From Pseudomonas monteilii NBRC 103158 = DSM 14164 (GTDB taxonomy: Bacteria > Pseudomonadota > Gammaproteobacteria > Pseudomonadales > Pseudomonadaceae): 64,000 nt of DNA. The notes beneath the pieces were generated by a model. That model was not told the DNA's origin and did no database searches. It saw nothing but the letters and a program-made list of their open reading frames with translations. The DNA lies in contig NZ_BBIS01000014.1 in assembly GCF_000730605.1 (NCBI RefSeq), positions 1 through 64,000 on the forward strand, given 5' to 3'. The translations under genes were made by a program, and so were the position numbers. Shown piece by piece: positions 18,258 to 27,060 of this stretch (position 1 is the stretch's first letter; every line of letters starts with the position of its first letter).

Positions 18258-19184
18258 ATGCCCGCTGCTTTCAACCCTGACCACCTGCGCACCCGCCTGG
18301 CGCCGTTGACCGCTCGCCAGCCGTTAACGGCCGAGGCGCAGGACTACCAGCGCTTCTATGGCCTGAACTTGTCAGTCCAGAGCTGGCTGGGCGGCTTTCA
18401 GGCGGCGGGGTTCGACCTGGTCGGGCAGGTGTGGCTACCTGAGCAGCCGACCGCGACGTTGTTCCTGCTGCACGGCTACTACGATCACATGGGCCTGTAT
18501 CGGCATGTGATCGACTGGGCGCTCACGCAGGGTTTTGCCGTGATCAGCTGTGACCTGCCCGGCCACGGCCTGTCCAGTGGCGAGCGGGCCAGCATCAGTG
18601 ATTTTTCGGTGTATCAGCAGGTGCTGGAGGCGTTGTTCGAACAGGCGCGCACGCTGCAGCTGCCGCGCCCCTGGCACCTTTGCGGGCAAAGCACCGGTGG
18701 CGCCATCGCCGTTGACCACCTGCTGCATCAGGGGGCGCGCAGCCCCATCGATGGCCAGGTGATCCTGTTGGCACCGCTGGTGCGGCCTTGTTCCTGGCGC
18801 TGGTCGAAGTTGAGCTATCGCGTGCTGCGTCACTTCGTGAACGGCATCGAACGGCGCTTCAGCGAAAACACCAATGACCCGGCCTTCCTGCCGTTCCTCG
18901 AAGCCGACCCGCTACAACCGCGTCGCCTGCCAACCGCCTGGGTGGGCGCACTGATCGCCTGGGTCAAACGCATCGAAGCCGCGCCGCACAGTCCGCGGCG
19001 GCCGTTGATCGTACAGGGGGAGGCCGACGGCACGGTGGATTGGCCCTACAACCTCGAAGTGCTCAAAGCCAAGTTTGCCGACCCACAGATATTGATGCTG
19101 CCCGAGGCCCGTCACCACCTGGCCAACGAGCTGCCAGGCATTCGCCAACGCTACTTCGACTTCATCGACCAGCGCCTGGGCTGA
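18258..19184 (+). CDS. Alpha/beta hydrolase (lysophospholipase/monoglyceride lipase-like)
   Basis: 308-aa serine hydrolase of the PldB/monoacylglycerol-lipase type. Features: LHGYYDHMGLYRHVID (oxyanion region), nucleophile GQSTGG, Asp in GEADGTVDW and His in EARHHLANE. Start uncertain: ATG 18258 has GGA 8 nt upstream, while 18243 and an earlier ATG at 18192 are in frame without a better site. Its stop abuts the stop of the convergent next gene with no gap. No signal peptide, so probably cytoplasmic; substrate not known. Confidence 0.82.
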   Translation: MPAAFNPDHLRTRLAPLTARQPLTAEAQDYQRFYGLNLSVQSWLGGFQAAGFDLVGQVWLPEQPTATLFLLHGYYDHMGLYRHVIDWALTQGFAVISCDLPGHGLSSGERASISDFSVYQQVLEALFEQARTLQLPRPWHLCGQSTGGAIAVDHLLHQGARSPIDGQVILLAPLVRPCSWRWSKLSYRVLRHFVNGIERRFSENTNDPAFLPFLEADPLQPRRLPTAWVGALIAWVKRIEAAPHSPRRPLIVQGEADGTVDWPYNLEVLKAKFADPQILMLPEARHHLANELPGIRQRYFDFIDQRLG

Positions 19185-19937
19185 TCACTTCAGGTCGTTG
19201 CTGCTCTGGCCAACCGCCAGGCCCGCACGCACAGCCGCCAGCGCTGCCTGGTAGTAGGCTTTGCCGTCGGGTGATTCGGCAAAGGTGGCGAACGCTTCCA
19301 GCTCGGCATCGGACAGGTCGCGGTAGACATACAGCAAGGTGTTGTTGAGGTCTTCGCCGATCTGGTTCATCAGGCGCTGGCGCTGGCCGTCGAGCAGGCC
19401 CTGTGCCTGGCCGCCGCCGAACAGGCCGGGGATCATCGAGCTGAGGCTGTCGGCCGCCACGCCAGCAATGGCCAGGCTGACTTCGGCACCGGCCTCACGC
19501 GCTGGCAGGGCTTGCGCCAAGTGGCCGATGACCAGCAGGCGGTCGTCGCTGGCCTGGATCTTGGGCAGGCCTTTGGCATTCTTGGCCAGTTCGTCCTTGC
19601 GGGTGGCCTTCAGCTCGGCTGCCACCACCTTGCGCCCCAGCGGCGACTGGAAGAAGGCCAAGGCAGGTGCCGGATTGGCCAGGGTGGCCCGCAGCTGCGC
19701 CTGGGCGCGACGGTCCACCGCCTGGGCCTCGAAGCGCTGGTTGCTGTTGTTGACCAGCGCCTGGTACACGGCGGGGGGCAAACTGTTGCGGTAGCGCGCC
19801 TGGGCGGCGGTGAGAGCATCGTTGAAGTGGGCGCGCTGGTCGGGCCAGCCGGCGGCCTTGTACAGTTGATCCAGGTTGTCTGCCCAGACAGGCATGGTGC
19901 AGATCATCAGCAGAATCAGGGAAAACAGACGGCGCAT
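19185..19937 (-). CDS. DUF2059-like periplasmic protein
   Basis: 250 aa with a Sec signal (MRRLFSLILLMICTMPVWA, cleaved before DNLDQ). The mature part is helical, with C-terminal LSDAELEAFATFAESPDGKAYYQA typical of DUF2059 proteins, whose function is unknown. It seems to hold two copies of the same helical motif (FFQSPLGRKVVAAE near residue 95 and FAESPDGKAYYQA near 220). Single gene, divergent from the oxygenase gene. Confidence 0.7.
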   Translation of the reverse strand: MRRLFSLILLMICTMPVWADNLDQLYKAAGWPDQRAHFNDALTAAQARYRNSLPPAVYQALVNNSNQRFEAQAVDRRAQAQLRATLANPAPALAFFQSPLGRKVVAAELKATRKDELAKNAKGLPKIQASDDRLLVIGHLAQALPAREAGAEVSLAIAGVAADSLSSMIPGLFGGGQAQGLLDGQRQRLMNQIGEDLNNTLLYVYRDLSDAELEAFATFAESPDGKAYYQAALAAVRAGLAVGQSSNDLK

Positions 19938-20050
19938 TCAGGACTCCTGTCGGCAGGTGGCTATTGTCCTTGGCCCGGCGCCGGTTTGTCGAGATATCCG
20001 CGTATTTCTCGGCCAAGTGGCGCTGTGCGCCGCCATGGCGAATGGATATG

Positions 20051-20683
20051 ATGCGCGCCATGCACAACTCCCCCGAACACCCGATGCTTGCGGCCGTCGT
20101 CGACGATCTGGCCACCCATGGCTGGTCCCAGCAGGCGCTGTTTTTGCCTGCCGACCTGGTGCGTGCGCTGGCGGCCGAATGCCGACGCCGTGATGCCGAA
20201 GGCGAGCTTAACCCGGCAGCGGTTGGGCGCGGGGTTGCCCAGGAGGTGCGCGAGGCCATCCGCGGCGACCAGATCCAGTGGATCGACCCCGGGCAGGCCG
20301 AGGCCTGCGACCAGTACCTGGCGGCCATGGACCAGTTGCGCCTGGTCATCAACCAGGGCCTGTTCCTGGGCCTGGAGGATTTCGAGTGCCATTTTGCCTT
20401 GTACCCACCGGGGGCGTTCTATCGCCGGCACCTGGACCGCTTCCGCGACGATGACCGGCGCATGGTGTCGGCCGTGCTGTACCTGAATGAAGGCTGGCAA
20501 CCTGAGGACGGCGGCCAGTTGCGCATGTTCCTGGCCGATGGCGTCGAGCACGACGTTGAGCCTGTGGCGGGTTGCCTGGTGGTGTTCCTGTCGGGCGAGG
20601 TGCCCCACGAAGTGCTGCCGGCCGGGCGAGAACGGCTGTCGTTGACGGGCTGGTTCCGGCGCCGTGGCAATGACCCGTTCTGA
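20051..20683 (+). CDS. 2OG-Fe(II) oxygenase
   Basis: About 210-aa non-haem iron dioxygenase of the prolyl-hydroxylase-like superfamily. The iron triad is visible as HLD in YRRHLDRF and the distal His in EVPHEVLP, with Arg of RLSLTGWFR as the 2-oxoglutarate ligand. Several in-frame ATGs (19964, 20042, 20048, 20051, 20060) make the start uncertain; upstream residues look non-coding. Overlaps the next gene by 14 bp, suggesting translational coupling. Substrate unknown. Confidence 0.83.
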   Translation: MRAMHNSPEHPMLAAVVDDLATHGWSQQALFLPADLVRALAAECRRRDAEGELNPAAVGRGVAQEVREAIRGDQIQWIDPGQAEACDQYLAAMDQLRLVINQGLFLGLEDFECHFALYPPGAFYRRHLDRFRDDDRRMVSAVLYLNEGWQPEDGGQLRMFLADGVEHDVEPVAGCLVVFLSGEVPHEVLPAGRERLSLTGWFRRRGNDPF

Positions 20684-21173
20684 TTTGCCCAAGGTACTGG
20701 TCAGCGCTTGCCTGCTGGGGCAACCGGTGCGCTATGACGGCCGGGCCAGTGGCCATCCTGACTTGTTGCAGCGATGGCAGGCAGAAGGGCGCGTAGTGCC
20801 GTTGTGCCCGGAGGTGGCAGGTGGATTGCCGACGCCGCGTCCGCCTGCGGAGATTCCGGGTGGACAGGGTGGCGAGGTGCTTGATGGCGAGGCGCAGGTG
20901 CTGACGGTGACGGGTGAGGATGTCAGTGCCGCGTTTCTGGCCGGGGCGCAGTTGGCGCTGGTACTGGTGCAGCGGCATGGCATTCGTGTGGCAGTGCTGA
21001 AGTCGGGTAGCCCATCGTGTGGTAACCGGTTGACCTATGACGGCACGTTCACGGGTGTGAAAGTGGCGGGGGAAGGGGTGACCACGGCGTTGCTGCGGCG
21101 GGCGGGGGTGCGGGTGTTCAGCGAGCTGGAGCTGGAACAGGCGCAGCAGGCGCTGGCTGGGCTTTCAGTTTAA
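20670..21173 (+). CDS. DUF523 family protein
   Basis: 167 aa. Typical DUF523 sequence: VLVSACLLGQPVRYDG near the N-terminus, VPLCPEVAGGLPTPRPPAEI, and AVLKSGSPSCG with conserved Cys residues. Function in bacteria not established; the family is sometimes fused to DUF1722. The ATG at 20670 overlaps the oxygenase 3' end by 14 bp; a GTG at 20664 is the alternative. Followed by a large palindrome that can end transcription. Confidence 0.82.
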   Translation: MTRSDLPKVLVSACLLGQPVRYDGRASGHPDLLQRWQAEGRVVPLCPEVAGGLPTPRPPAEIPGGQGGEVLDGEAQVLTVTGEDVSAAFLAGAQLALVLVQRHGIRVAVLKSGSPSCGNRLTYDGTFTGVKVAGEGVTTALLRRAGVRVFSELELEQAQQALAGLSV

Positions 21174-21224
21174 GCCTGTACCGGCCTCGTCGCGGGTAAA
21201 CCCGCGAAGAGGCCGGTACAGGCT
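21173..21224. repeat. P. putida REP palindrome / bidirectional terminator
   Basis: Perfect 16-bp outer arms (AGCCTGTACCGGCCTC at 21173-21188; GAGGCCGGTACAGGCT at 21209-21224) enclosing an inner hairpin CGCGGG/CCCGCG. This is the GGCCTCTTCGCGGGT-type P. putida REP, between the convergent DUF523 and binding-protein genes. Confidence 0.85.
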
Positions 21225-21233
21225 GTAAAAACC

Positions 21234-21722
21234 TTACTGCCCGGCCGCAGTCTCCTGCACACCCTTGAACCACTTCTGCTCAAGCTCGGCAGTGCGGCCA
21301 CTGTCTTTCAGCCGTTGCAGCGCATTATTCACCGCGCTCTCGAACGCCGGGTTGTCCTTCTGGAACGGAATCACCCGCTTCTTTTCGCCAATCGGCAGGC
21401 TCACATCGAGTGGGCCGTCGCCCTTTGGTGCATCGGTCGATGGGGTGAGTGCAATGTCATATTTGCCACTCTCGACACCGCTCAGCACTTCGGCGGCCGG
21501 GGCCTCGACGAACTCGGCGCGCAAGTCCAGTTCCCGGGCCAGGTCCTGGCCAAATTCGATGTCGAACCCCGTCAGGTGGTCGTCTTGCTTGAAGGCGTAC
21601 GGTGAGTTGTCAGTCTGCACCGCAATGCGCAGTTCGCCCCGGTCGGCGACTTCGTCTATCAGCTCCGCCTGGGCCAATGGACTGATCAGCACTGCCAGCA
21701 GTACCCCTATGGTCGAACGCAT
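21234..21722 (-). CDS. Shortened family-3 solute-binding protein
   Basis: 162 aa, with a signal peptide ending PLAQA. The N-terminal lobe of an amino-acid-binding protein is intact (LRIAVQTDNSPYAF, GFDIEFGQDLARELDL, KYDIALTPS) and the C-terminal end is present (FESAVNNALQRLKDSG, LEQKWF), but roughly 80 residues that would form most of the second lobe are missing between about residues 100 and 115. Family members are usually near 250 aa. The frame is open with no stops, so this is either a degraded gene or a specialised single-lobe protein. No transporter partners adjoin. Confidence 0.72.
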   Translation of the reverse strand: MRSTIGVLLAVLISPLAQAELIDEVADRGELRIAVQTDNSPYAFKQDDHLTGFDIEFGQDLARELDLRAEFVEAPAAEVLSGVESGKYDIALTPSTDAPKGDGPLDVSLPIGEKKRVIPFQKDNPAFESAVNNALQRLKDSGRTAELEQKWFKGVQETAAGQ

Positions 21723-21945
21723 GAATGCCCCTTTTCTTTTAGCAGATGAATAACTTTCGCCACGGCTTTCTTCCTCGCCGTGATCGAGCGCAGCCTATGA
21801 CCTTGAAGCCTCGGCATTGTTTAACCCTGACGGAAATATTTCTGTCAGGCAATGTGAACACCTTGGCGAATATTTCAACTAAGGTGAACTACCGCTGCCG
21901 TTGGATCCCAGGCTGCGGTCAATAAGTGAATCACAGGAGAAGTGA

Positions 21946-22422
21946 ATGAACAGCCTATTTTCGCGTGCTGCCGTTGCCGGTCTGCTGATGGGAGCGTCGG
22001 TATTCGCCAGTGCCGCAGATGCCCTGAAGAGCCAGGAGCCGCCCAAGGAGGCCAAGGTCTTCATCGTTTCCCCCGCCGATGGCGCCACGGTTGACAAGAC
22101 CTTCACCGTCAAGTTCGGCATTGAGGGCATGGCACTCAAGCCAGCGGGTGACCAGACCCCGCACACCGGGCACCACCACTTGCTGGTGGATGTGGATAAA
22201 GAACCCGTGGCTGACATGCCGCTGCCAACCAGCCTGATGCCGGAAGCCGGCACCGCGCTGCCGGCGGGCCCGCAGGTGCTGCACTTCGGCAAGGCGCAGA
22301 CCGAGACCAGCATTACCCTGACGCCGGGCAAGCACACCCTGCAATTGATTCTGGGTGACCAGTATCACGTGCCGTTCAAGCCGAGCGTCGAGTCGAAGAA
22401 GATCACGGTTGAAGTGAAATAA
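21946..22422 (+). CDS. DUF4399 periplasmic protein
   Basis: 158 aa. A Sec signal (residues 1-20, ending SASA-type ASVFASAADA) precedes a domain with the family motif HTGHHHLLVD and a Ser/Gly-rich C-terminal strand PGKHTLQLILGDQYHVPF. DUF4399 proteins are secreted and uncharacterised; the HTGHHH cluster suggests metal binding. Single gene between divergent and convergent neighbours, ended by a bidirectional terminator. Confidence 0.82.
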   Translation: MNSLFSRAAVAGLLMGASVFASAADALKSQEPPKEAKVFIVSPADGATVDKTFTVKFGIEGMALKPAGDQTPHTGHHHLLVDVDKEPVADMPLPTSLMPEAGTALPAGPQVLHFGKAQTETSITLTPGKHTLQLILGDQYHVPFKPSVESKKITVEVK

Positions 22423-22451
22423 AAAAGGGAGGCCACCAGGGCCTCCCTTTT
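22423..22451. terminator. Bidirectional terminator between DUF4399 gene and serA
   Basis: AAAAGGGAGGCC (22423-22434) pairs perfectly with GGCCTCCCTTTT (22440-22451), loop ACCAG; T-runs on both strands. Confidence 0.93.
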
Positions 22452-22468
22452 TCATGCAGCAAGCGAAC

Positions 22469-23698
22469 TTAGAACAGGACGCGGGAGCGGATGGTGCCCT
22501 TGACCTGTTGCAGTTTCTCTTGCGCCAGGTCGGAGTACTCGGCGTCAACGTCGATTACCACGTAACCGACTTTCTCGTTGGTCTGCAGGAACTGACCGGA
22601 GATGTTGATACCGTTCTCGGCGAACACCTTGTTGATCTCGCTGAGCACGCCCGGGATGTTTTCGTGGATGTGCAGCAGGCGGTGCTTGCCTGGGTGCGCC
22701 GGCAGGGCCACTTCCGGGAAGTTGACCGAGGACACCGAGGTACCGTTGTCGCTGTACTTGACCAGCTTCTCGGCCACTTCCAGGCCGATGTTGGCCTGGG
22801 CTTCGGCGGTGGAACCACCGATGTGCGGGGTCAGGATCACGTTGTCCAGGCCGCGCAGCGGGCTTTCGAACTCTTCGTCGTTGGAGCGTGGCTCAACCGG
22901 GAACACGTCGATGGCGGCGCCGATCAGGTGCTTGTCCTTGATGGCGGCGGCCAGATGGTCCAGTTCAACCACGGTGCCACGGGCGGCGTTGATCAGGATC
23001 GCGCCCTTCTTCATCGAGCGGATTTCCTTCTCGCCGATCATCCACTGGGTGGACGGCAGCTCAGGCACGTGCAGCGAAACGATGTCGGCCAGGCCCAGCA
23101 GTTCGTTCAGGCTGGTGACCTGCACGGCGTTGCCCAGTGGCAGCTTGGTCAGCGGGTCGAAGAAGTACACCTGCATACCCAGGTTCTCGGCCAGGACCGA
23201 CAGCTGGGTACCGATAGAACCGTAGCCGACGATGCCCAGCTTCTTGCCACGGATTTCGAACGAGTTGGCCGCGCTCTTGATCCAGCCGCCACGGTGGCAG
23301 GAGGCGTTTTTCTCAGGGATGCCGCGCAGCAGCAGGATGGCTTCGGCCAGCACCAGCTCGGCCACCGAGCGGGTGTTGGAGTACGGCGCGTTGAACACGG
23401 CGATACCGCGCTCGCGGGCCGCTTCCAGGTCTACCTGGTTGGTGCCGATGCAGAAGCAGCCAACAGCGACCAGTTTCTTGGCGCAGTCGAAGATCTCTTC
23501 GGTGAGCTGGGTGCGCGAACGGATACCGATGAAGTGGGCGTCGGCGATCTTTTCCTTCAGCTCGGCTTCCGGCAACGAACCAGTGAGGTATTCGATGTTG
23601 GTGTAGCCGGCAGCCTTGAGGGTATCGACTGCGTTCTGGTGCACACCTTCAAGAAGAAGGAACCGGATCTTGCTCTTGTCGAGAGAAGTCTTGCTCAT
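22469..23698 (-). CDS. serA: D-3-phosphoglycerate dehydrogenase
   Basis: First enzyme of serine synthesis, 409 aa, same length as E. coli SerA. NAD-binding motif GYGSIGTQLSVLAE near residue 160, catalytic Arg/Glu region, catalytic His in LTPHIGGSTAEA, and a C-terminal ACT domain (HIHENIPGVLSEIN) for serine feedback. The frame extends upstream but MSKTSLDKSKIRF at 23698 is the family start. Divergent from a D-2-hydroxyglutarate dehydrogenase gene, a pairing known to support serine synthesis because SerA can reduce 2-oxoglutarate to D-2-hydroxyglutarate. Confidence 0.96.
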   Translation of the reverse strand: MSKTSLDKSKIRFLLLEGVHQNAVDTLKAAGYTNIEYLTGSLPEAELKEKIADAHFIGIRSRTQLTEEIFDCAKKLVAVGCFCIGTNQVDLEAARERGIAVFNAPYSNTRSVAELVLAEAILLLRGIPEKNASCHRGGWIKSAANSFEIRGKKLGIVGYGSIGTQLSVLAENLGMQVYFFDPLTKLPLGNAVQVTSLNELLGLADIVSLHVPELPSTQWMIGEKEIRSMKKGAILINAARGTVVELDHLAAAIKDKHLIGAAIDVFPVEPRSNDEEFESPLRGLDNVILTPHIGGSTAEAQANIGLEVAEKLVKYSDNGTSVSSVNFPEVALPAHPGKHRLLHIHENIPGVLSEINKVFAENGINISGQFLQTNEKVGYVVIDVDAEYSDLAQEKLQQVKGTIRSRVLF

Positions 23699-23782
23699 CT
23701 GCGTAAACCTGTATCCCGGAGAAAAAATGGCGAGGGGTGATGCCAGGCGCGAGGGCAGCCTTAGCATGAACAGCGGGAGGGC

Positions 23783-23794
23783 TATGCTAGCATA
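23783..23794. promoter_or_regulatory. Palindromic divergent -10 region between serA and D2HGDH gene
   Basis: Perfect 12-bp palindrome TATGCTAGCATA. Each strand reads TATGCT, a fair -10 hexamer, pointing to serA and to the dehydrogenase. TTAGCA at 23761-23766 would be a -35 for the rightward gene. Function as a shared symmetric promoter is inferred. Confidence 0.4.
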
Positions 23795-23869
23795 CGCGAC
23801 ACAATCTGAGCTTATCCCGACAGGTGAAGAGTGCTCAGGGTGACTATGAATAAGTCGAGAGTTCCAGCG

Positions 23870-25267
23870 ATGACCCACCCCGCTGTAATTGAAGAACTGA
23901 TGACCCTTGTCGACCCTGGCAAGGTCCTGACCGACGCGGCTTCCCTCGAAGCCTATGGCAAGGACTGGACCAAGCATTACCCGCCGGCGCCCAGCGCCAT
24001 CGTCTTCCCCAAGACGGTAGAACAGGTGCAGGCGATTGTGCGCTGGGCCAATGCGCACAAGGTAGCCCTGGTGCCCTCTGGCGGGCGTACCGGGCTTTCG
24101 GCCGGCGCCGTGGCGGCCAATGGCGAGGTTGTCGTTTCTTTCGACTACATGAACCAGATTCTCGACTTCAATGCCTTCGACCGCACCGTGGTCTGCCAGC
24201 CGGGCGTGATCACGCGTCAGTTGCAGGCCTACGCCGAAGAACAGGGCCTATATTACCCAGTGGACTTCGCTTCCAGCGGTTCTAGCCAGATTGGCGGCAA
24301 CATCGGCACCAATGCCGGCGGAATCAAGGTGATTCGCTACGGCATGACCCGCAACTGGGTGGCCGGGTTGAAAGTGGTCACCGGCAAGGGCGAACTGCTG
24401 GAACTGAACAAGGACCTTATCAAGAACGCCACCGGCTACGATCTACGCCAGTTGTTCATTGGTGCCGAAGGCACGCTGGGCTTCGTGGTCGAGGCCACCA
24501 TGCGCCTCGACCGGGCGCCGCGAAATCTTACGGCGATGGTGCTGGGTACACCGGACTTCGACTCGATCATGCCGGTGCTGCATGCCTTCCAGGGCAAGCT
24601 GGACCTCACGGCCTTCGAGTTCTTCTCCGACAAGGGCCTGGCGAAGATTCTGGCGCGCGGCGACGTGCCAGCGCCGTTCGAGACCGACTGCCCGTTCTAT
24701 GTGTTGCTGGAGTTCGAGGCCAGCACCGAGGAAGTAGCCAACGAGGCCCTGGCCACCTTTGAGCACTGCGTGGAGCAGGGCTGGGTGCTGGACGGGGTGA
24801 TGAGCCAGAGTGAAACCCAGCTTAAAAACCTGTGGAAGCTGCGCGAGTACCTGTCGGAAACCATCTCGCACTGGACTCCGTACAAAAACGACATTTCCGT
24901 CACTGTGTCGAAAGTGCCGGCGTTCCTGCGCGATATCGACGCCATCGTCGCAGAGCATTACCCCGACTATGAGGTGGTGTGGTACGGCCACATCGGCGAT
25001 GGCAACCTGCACCTGAACATCCTCAAGCCCGAGCACATGAGCAAGGATGATTTCTTTGCCTCGTGTACCAAGGTCAACAAGTGGGTGTTCGACATCGTTA
25101 AACGTTACAACGGCTCGATCTCGGCCGAGCATGGCGTGGGCATGACCAAGCGCGACTATCTGGGCTACAGCCGCTCGCCCGAAGAAATCGCCTGCATGAA
25201 GGCGATCAAGGCCGTATTCGACCCTAACGGCATCATGAATCCGGGTAAGATCTTCGCACCTGAATAA
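23870..25267 (+). CDS. FAD-dependent D-2-hydroxyglutarate dehydrogenase
   Basis: 465 aa, GlcD/D2HGDH family. FAD-binding PP-loop segment (VPSGGRTGLSAGAV, about residues 76-90), SGSSQIGGNIGTNAGG, and the C-terminal cap with metal/substrate residues (WYGHIGDGNLHLNIL; SAEHGVGMTKRDYL). Oxidises D-2-hydroxyglutarate back to 2-oxoglutarate, passing electrons to the respiratory chain through an electron carrier. Start set at MTHPAVIEE (23870); upstream in-frame ATGs at 23831 and 23846 lack a better site. The position opposite serA matches the P. stutzeri locus in which the two enzymes are coupled. A D-lactate dehydrogenase is the main alternative. Confidence 0.88.
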   Translation: MTHPAVIEELMTLVDPGKVLTDAASLEAYGKDWTKHYPPAPSAIVFPKTVEQVQAIVRWANAHKVALVPSGGRTGLSAGAVAANGEVVVSFDYMNQILDFNAFDRTVVCQPGVITRQLQAYAEEQGLYYPVDFASSGSSQIGGNIGTNAGGIKVIRYGMTRNWVAGLKVVTGKGELLELNKDLIKNATGYDLRQLFIGAEGTLGFVVEATMRLDRAPRNLTAMVLGTPDFDSIMPVLHAFQGKLDLTAFEFFSDKGLAKILARGDVPAPFETDCPFYVLLEFEASTEEVANEALATFEHCVEQGWVLDGVMSQSETQLKNLWKLREYLSETISHWTPYKNDISVTVSKVPAFLRDIDAIVAEHYPDYEVVWYGHIGDGNLHLNILKPEHMSKDDFFASCTKVNKWVFDIVKRYNGSISAEHGVGMTKRDYLGYSRSPEEIACMKAIKAVFDPNGIMNPGKIFAPE

Positions 25268-25292
25268 AAAGCAGTATCCAGAGGAGTCGGCC

Positions 25293-25958
25293 ATGAGTTA
25301 CCAGCACCAGTACGTAGACGGCACGCGCATTCACTTCCCGTTGGGCAAGGTGGTGTGCATCGGCCGCAACTATGCCGAGCATGCCAAGGAACTGGACAAC
25401 CCGATCCCTACCGAGCCGCTGCTGTTCATCAAGCCGGGTAGCTGCGTGGTGCCGGCCGAAGGCGGCTTCAAGATCCCGGCCGAACGTGGTTCGGTGCACT
25501 ATGAGGCCGAAATTGCCGTGCTGCTGGGCAAGCCGCTGTCGACCCATCCGAGCGAGGAAGAGGTGCTGGACGCCATTTCCGGCTATGCCCCGGCGCTGGA
25601 CCTGACCCTGCGCGATGTACAGGCCAAGCTGAAAGAGAAGGGCCTGCCGTGGGAGCTGGCCAAGTGCTTCGACGGCGCCTGTGTGCTGCCGCCGTTCGTC
25701 TCGGCTGGCAGCTTTGAGGACGTGACCGACATTCCGGTACGCCTGACTGTCAACGGCGAAGTGCGCCAGGATGGCAACAGCGCAATGATGCTGAACCCGA
25801 TCGTGCCGATGATCCAGTACATGGCGGCGCATTTTTCGTTGCAGGCGGGGGATGTGATTCTCACCGGCACCCCGGCGGGCGTGGGGCCGTTCAATGTGGG
25901 TGATGAGCTGGTGCTGGAGCTGCCGGGTGTAAGCCGCTTCGAAAGCCGGGTGCTCTGA
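25293..25958 (+). CDS. Fumarylacetoacetate hydrolase family protein
   Basis: 221 aa, FAA-hydrolase fold (YcgM/FAHD1-like). Contains VCIGRNYAEHAKEL, metal ligands in VHYEAEIAVLLG (two Glu) and Asp in ALDLTLRDVQ, and a C-terminal GDVILTGTPAGVGP. FAHD1-type enzymes decarboxylate oxaloacetate or hydrolyse acylpyruvates. It follows the D-2-hydroxyglutarate dehydrogenase after 25 nt, so the two are probably co-transcribed and may clean up side products of central metabolism. Substrate not proven. Confidence 0.87.
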   Translation: MSYQHQYVDGTRIHFPLGKVVCIGRNYAEHAKELDNPIPTEPLLFIKPGSCVVPAEGGFKIPAERGSVHYEAEIAVLLGKPLSTHPSEEEVLDAISGYAPALDLTLRDVQAKLKEKGLPWELAKCFDGACVLPPFVSAGSFEDVTDIPVRLTVNGEVRQDGNSAMMLNPIVPMIQYMAAHFSLQAGDVILTGTPAGVGPFNVGDELVLELPGVSRFESRVL

Positions 25959-26052
25959 GTCCGAACCGCGAAGAGGTAGGCCCTGTTTACCGATTTTTCA
26001 CACTCGATCCGGATAATGCGCGGATCTTCGCCCATTCCCCCAGGACCCGCGC

Positions 26053-26970
26053 ATGCCATCCTCCTCCGCCCCGGCAACCTCCAAGCGTCGCTTCTACCTG
26101 CGCTGGCCCTTCGGCTTGGCCGTGGCAGCGGTGATCGGTTATGGCGTGGCCGTGGCCATGCACTGGGATGACCGCGGTGCGTTGTGGGTAAAAGAGAGCT
26201 TCGAAAGCACCGCCGAGCGCAGCGAAAGCGTGTGGTTGCCGGACTACCAGGTAGACATCGATGCCAAGCCGCTGCCAGGCATGGACGATGACGAAGCCTC
26301 GGACTTGGCCTTCAACCCACATACCCGCACCTTGTTCGCGGTCATGGGCAAGAACCCGATCCTGGTCGAGCTGAGCCTGGAGGGTGATGTACTGCGCAAG
26401 ATCCCGCTCAATGGCTGGAACAACCCGGAAGGCGTTGCCGTGCTGGAAGACGGCTACCTGGCCATCACCGACGAGCGCCTGCATGACTTGACCGTGGTCA
26501 AGGTGGATGCACAGACCACGGCGTTGAACCATGACGACTTCCAGAGCCACGACCTGGGCCCGTCGGTGAAAAGCAACAAGGGCTTCGAGGCCGTGGCCTG
26601 GGACCCGATGCGCCAGCGCCTGATCATCGGCGAAGAGCGCCCGCCCAAGCTGTACACCTGGAACACCGATGGCCGCAGCCCGCTCAAGGGTGAGAAGCAG
26701 CCTTTGCCGAGCGATGAGCTCGACCTGCGCAACCTCTCGGCGCTGGGTGTCGACCCGCGTACCGGCCACTTGCTGGTGCTCTCGGCCGACTCCAACATGC
26801 TCCTGGAGCTGGACGAACAGGGCCAGCAGGTCAGTTTCATGACCTTGCTTGGCGGCTTCAACGGGCTTGAAGACACCATCCCGAGGGCCGAAGGGGTGGC
26901 GATGGACGACAAGGGCAACCTGTATATGGTCAGTGAGCCGGCCTTGTTCTATCGCTTCAGAAAAAACTGA
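26053..26970 (+). CDS. SdiA-regulated domain protein (first copy)
   Basis: 305 aa, with an N-terminal membrane segment (about residues 15-37) and a periplasmic beta-propeller-like domain of the SdiA-regulated family (YjiK-type). Recurrent propeller-type motifs: DLAFNPHTRTLFAVMGKNP, GVAVLEDGYLAITDERL, GHLLVLSADSNMLLELD and AEGVAMDDKGNLYMVSEP. Function unknown. Tandem paralogue of the next gene. Confidence 0.83.
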   Translation: MPSSSAPATSKRRFYLRWPFGLAVAAVIGYGVAVAMHWDDRGALWVKESFESTAERSESVWLPDYQVDIDAKPLPGMDDDEASDLAFNPHTRTLFAVMGKNPILVELSLEGDVLRKIPLNGWNNPEGVAVLEDGYLAITDERLHDLTVVKVDAQTTALNHDDFQSHDLGPSVKSNKGFEAVAWDPMRQRLIIGEERPPKLYTWNTDGRSPLKGEKQPLPSDELDLRNLSALGVDPRTGHLLVLSADSNMLLELDEQGQQVSFMTLLGGFNGLEDTIPRAEGVAMDDKGNLYMVSEPALFYRFRKN

Positions 26971-27060
26971 GCCCGAAATCGGGCATTTCGGATGCTGGCA
27001 TTAAGCTTTACTTCAGTTGTTCATGGTTAGATTCGCCACCCCTGTGTCGAGCCTGCCCTT

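Noticed and set aside
21723..21760. TTATTC sequence upstream of the short binding-protein gene as another CysB site
   Set aside because: It lies within about 30 nt of the start codon, has no second half, and the rest does not match the other sites.
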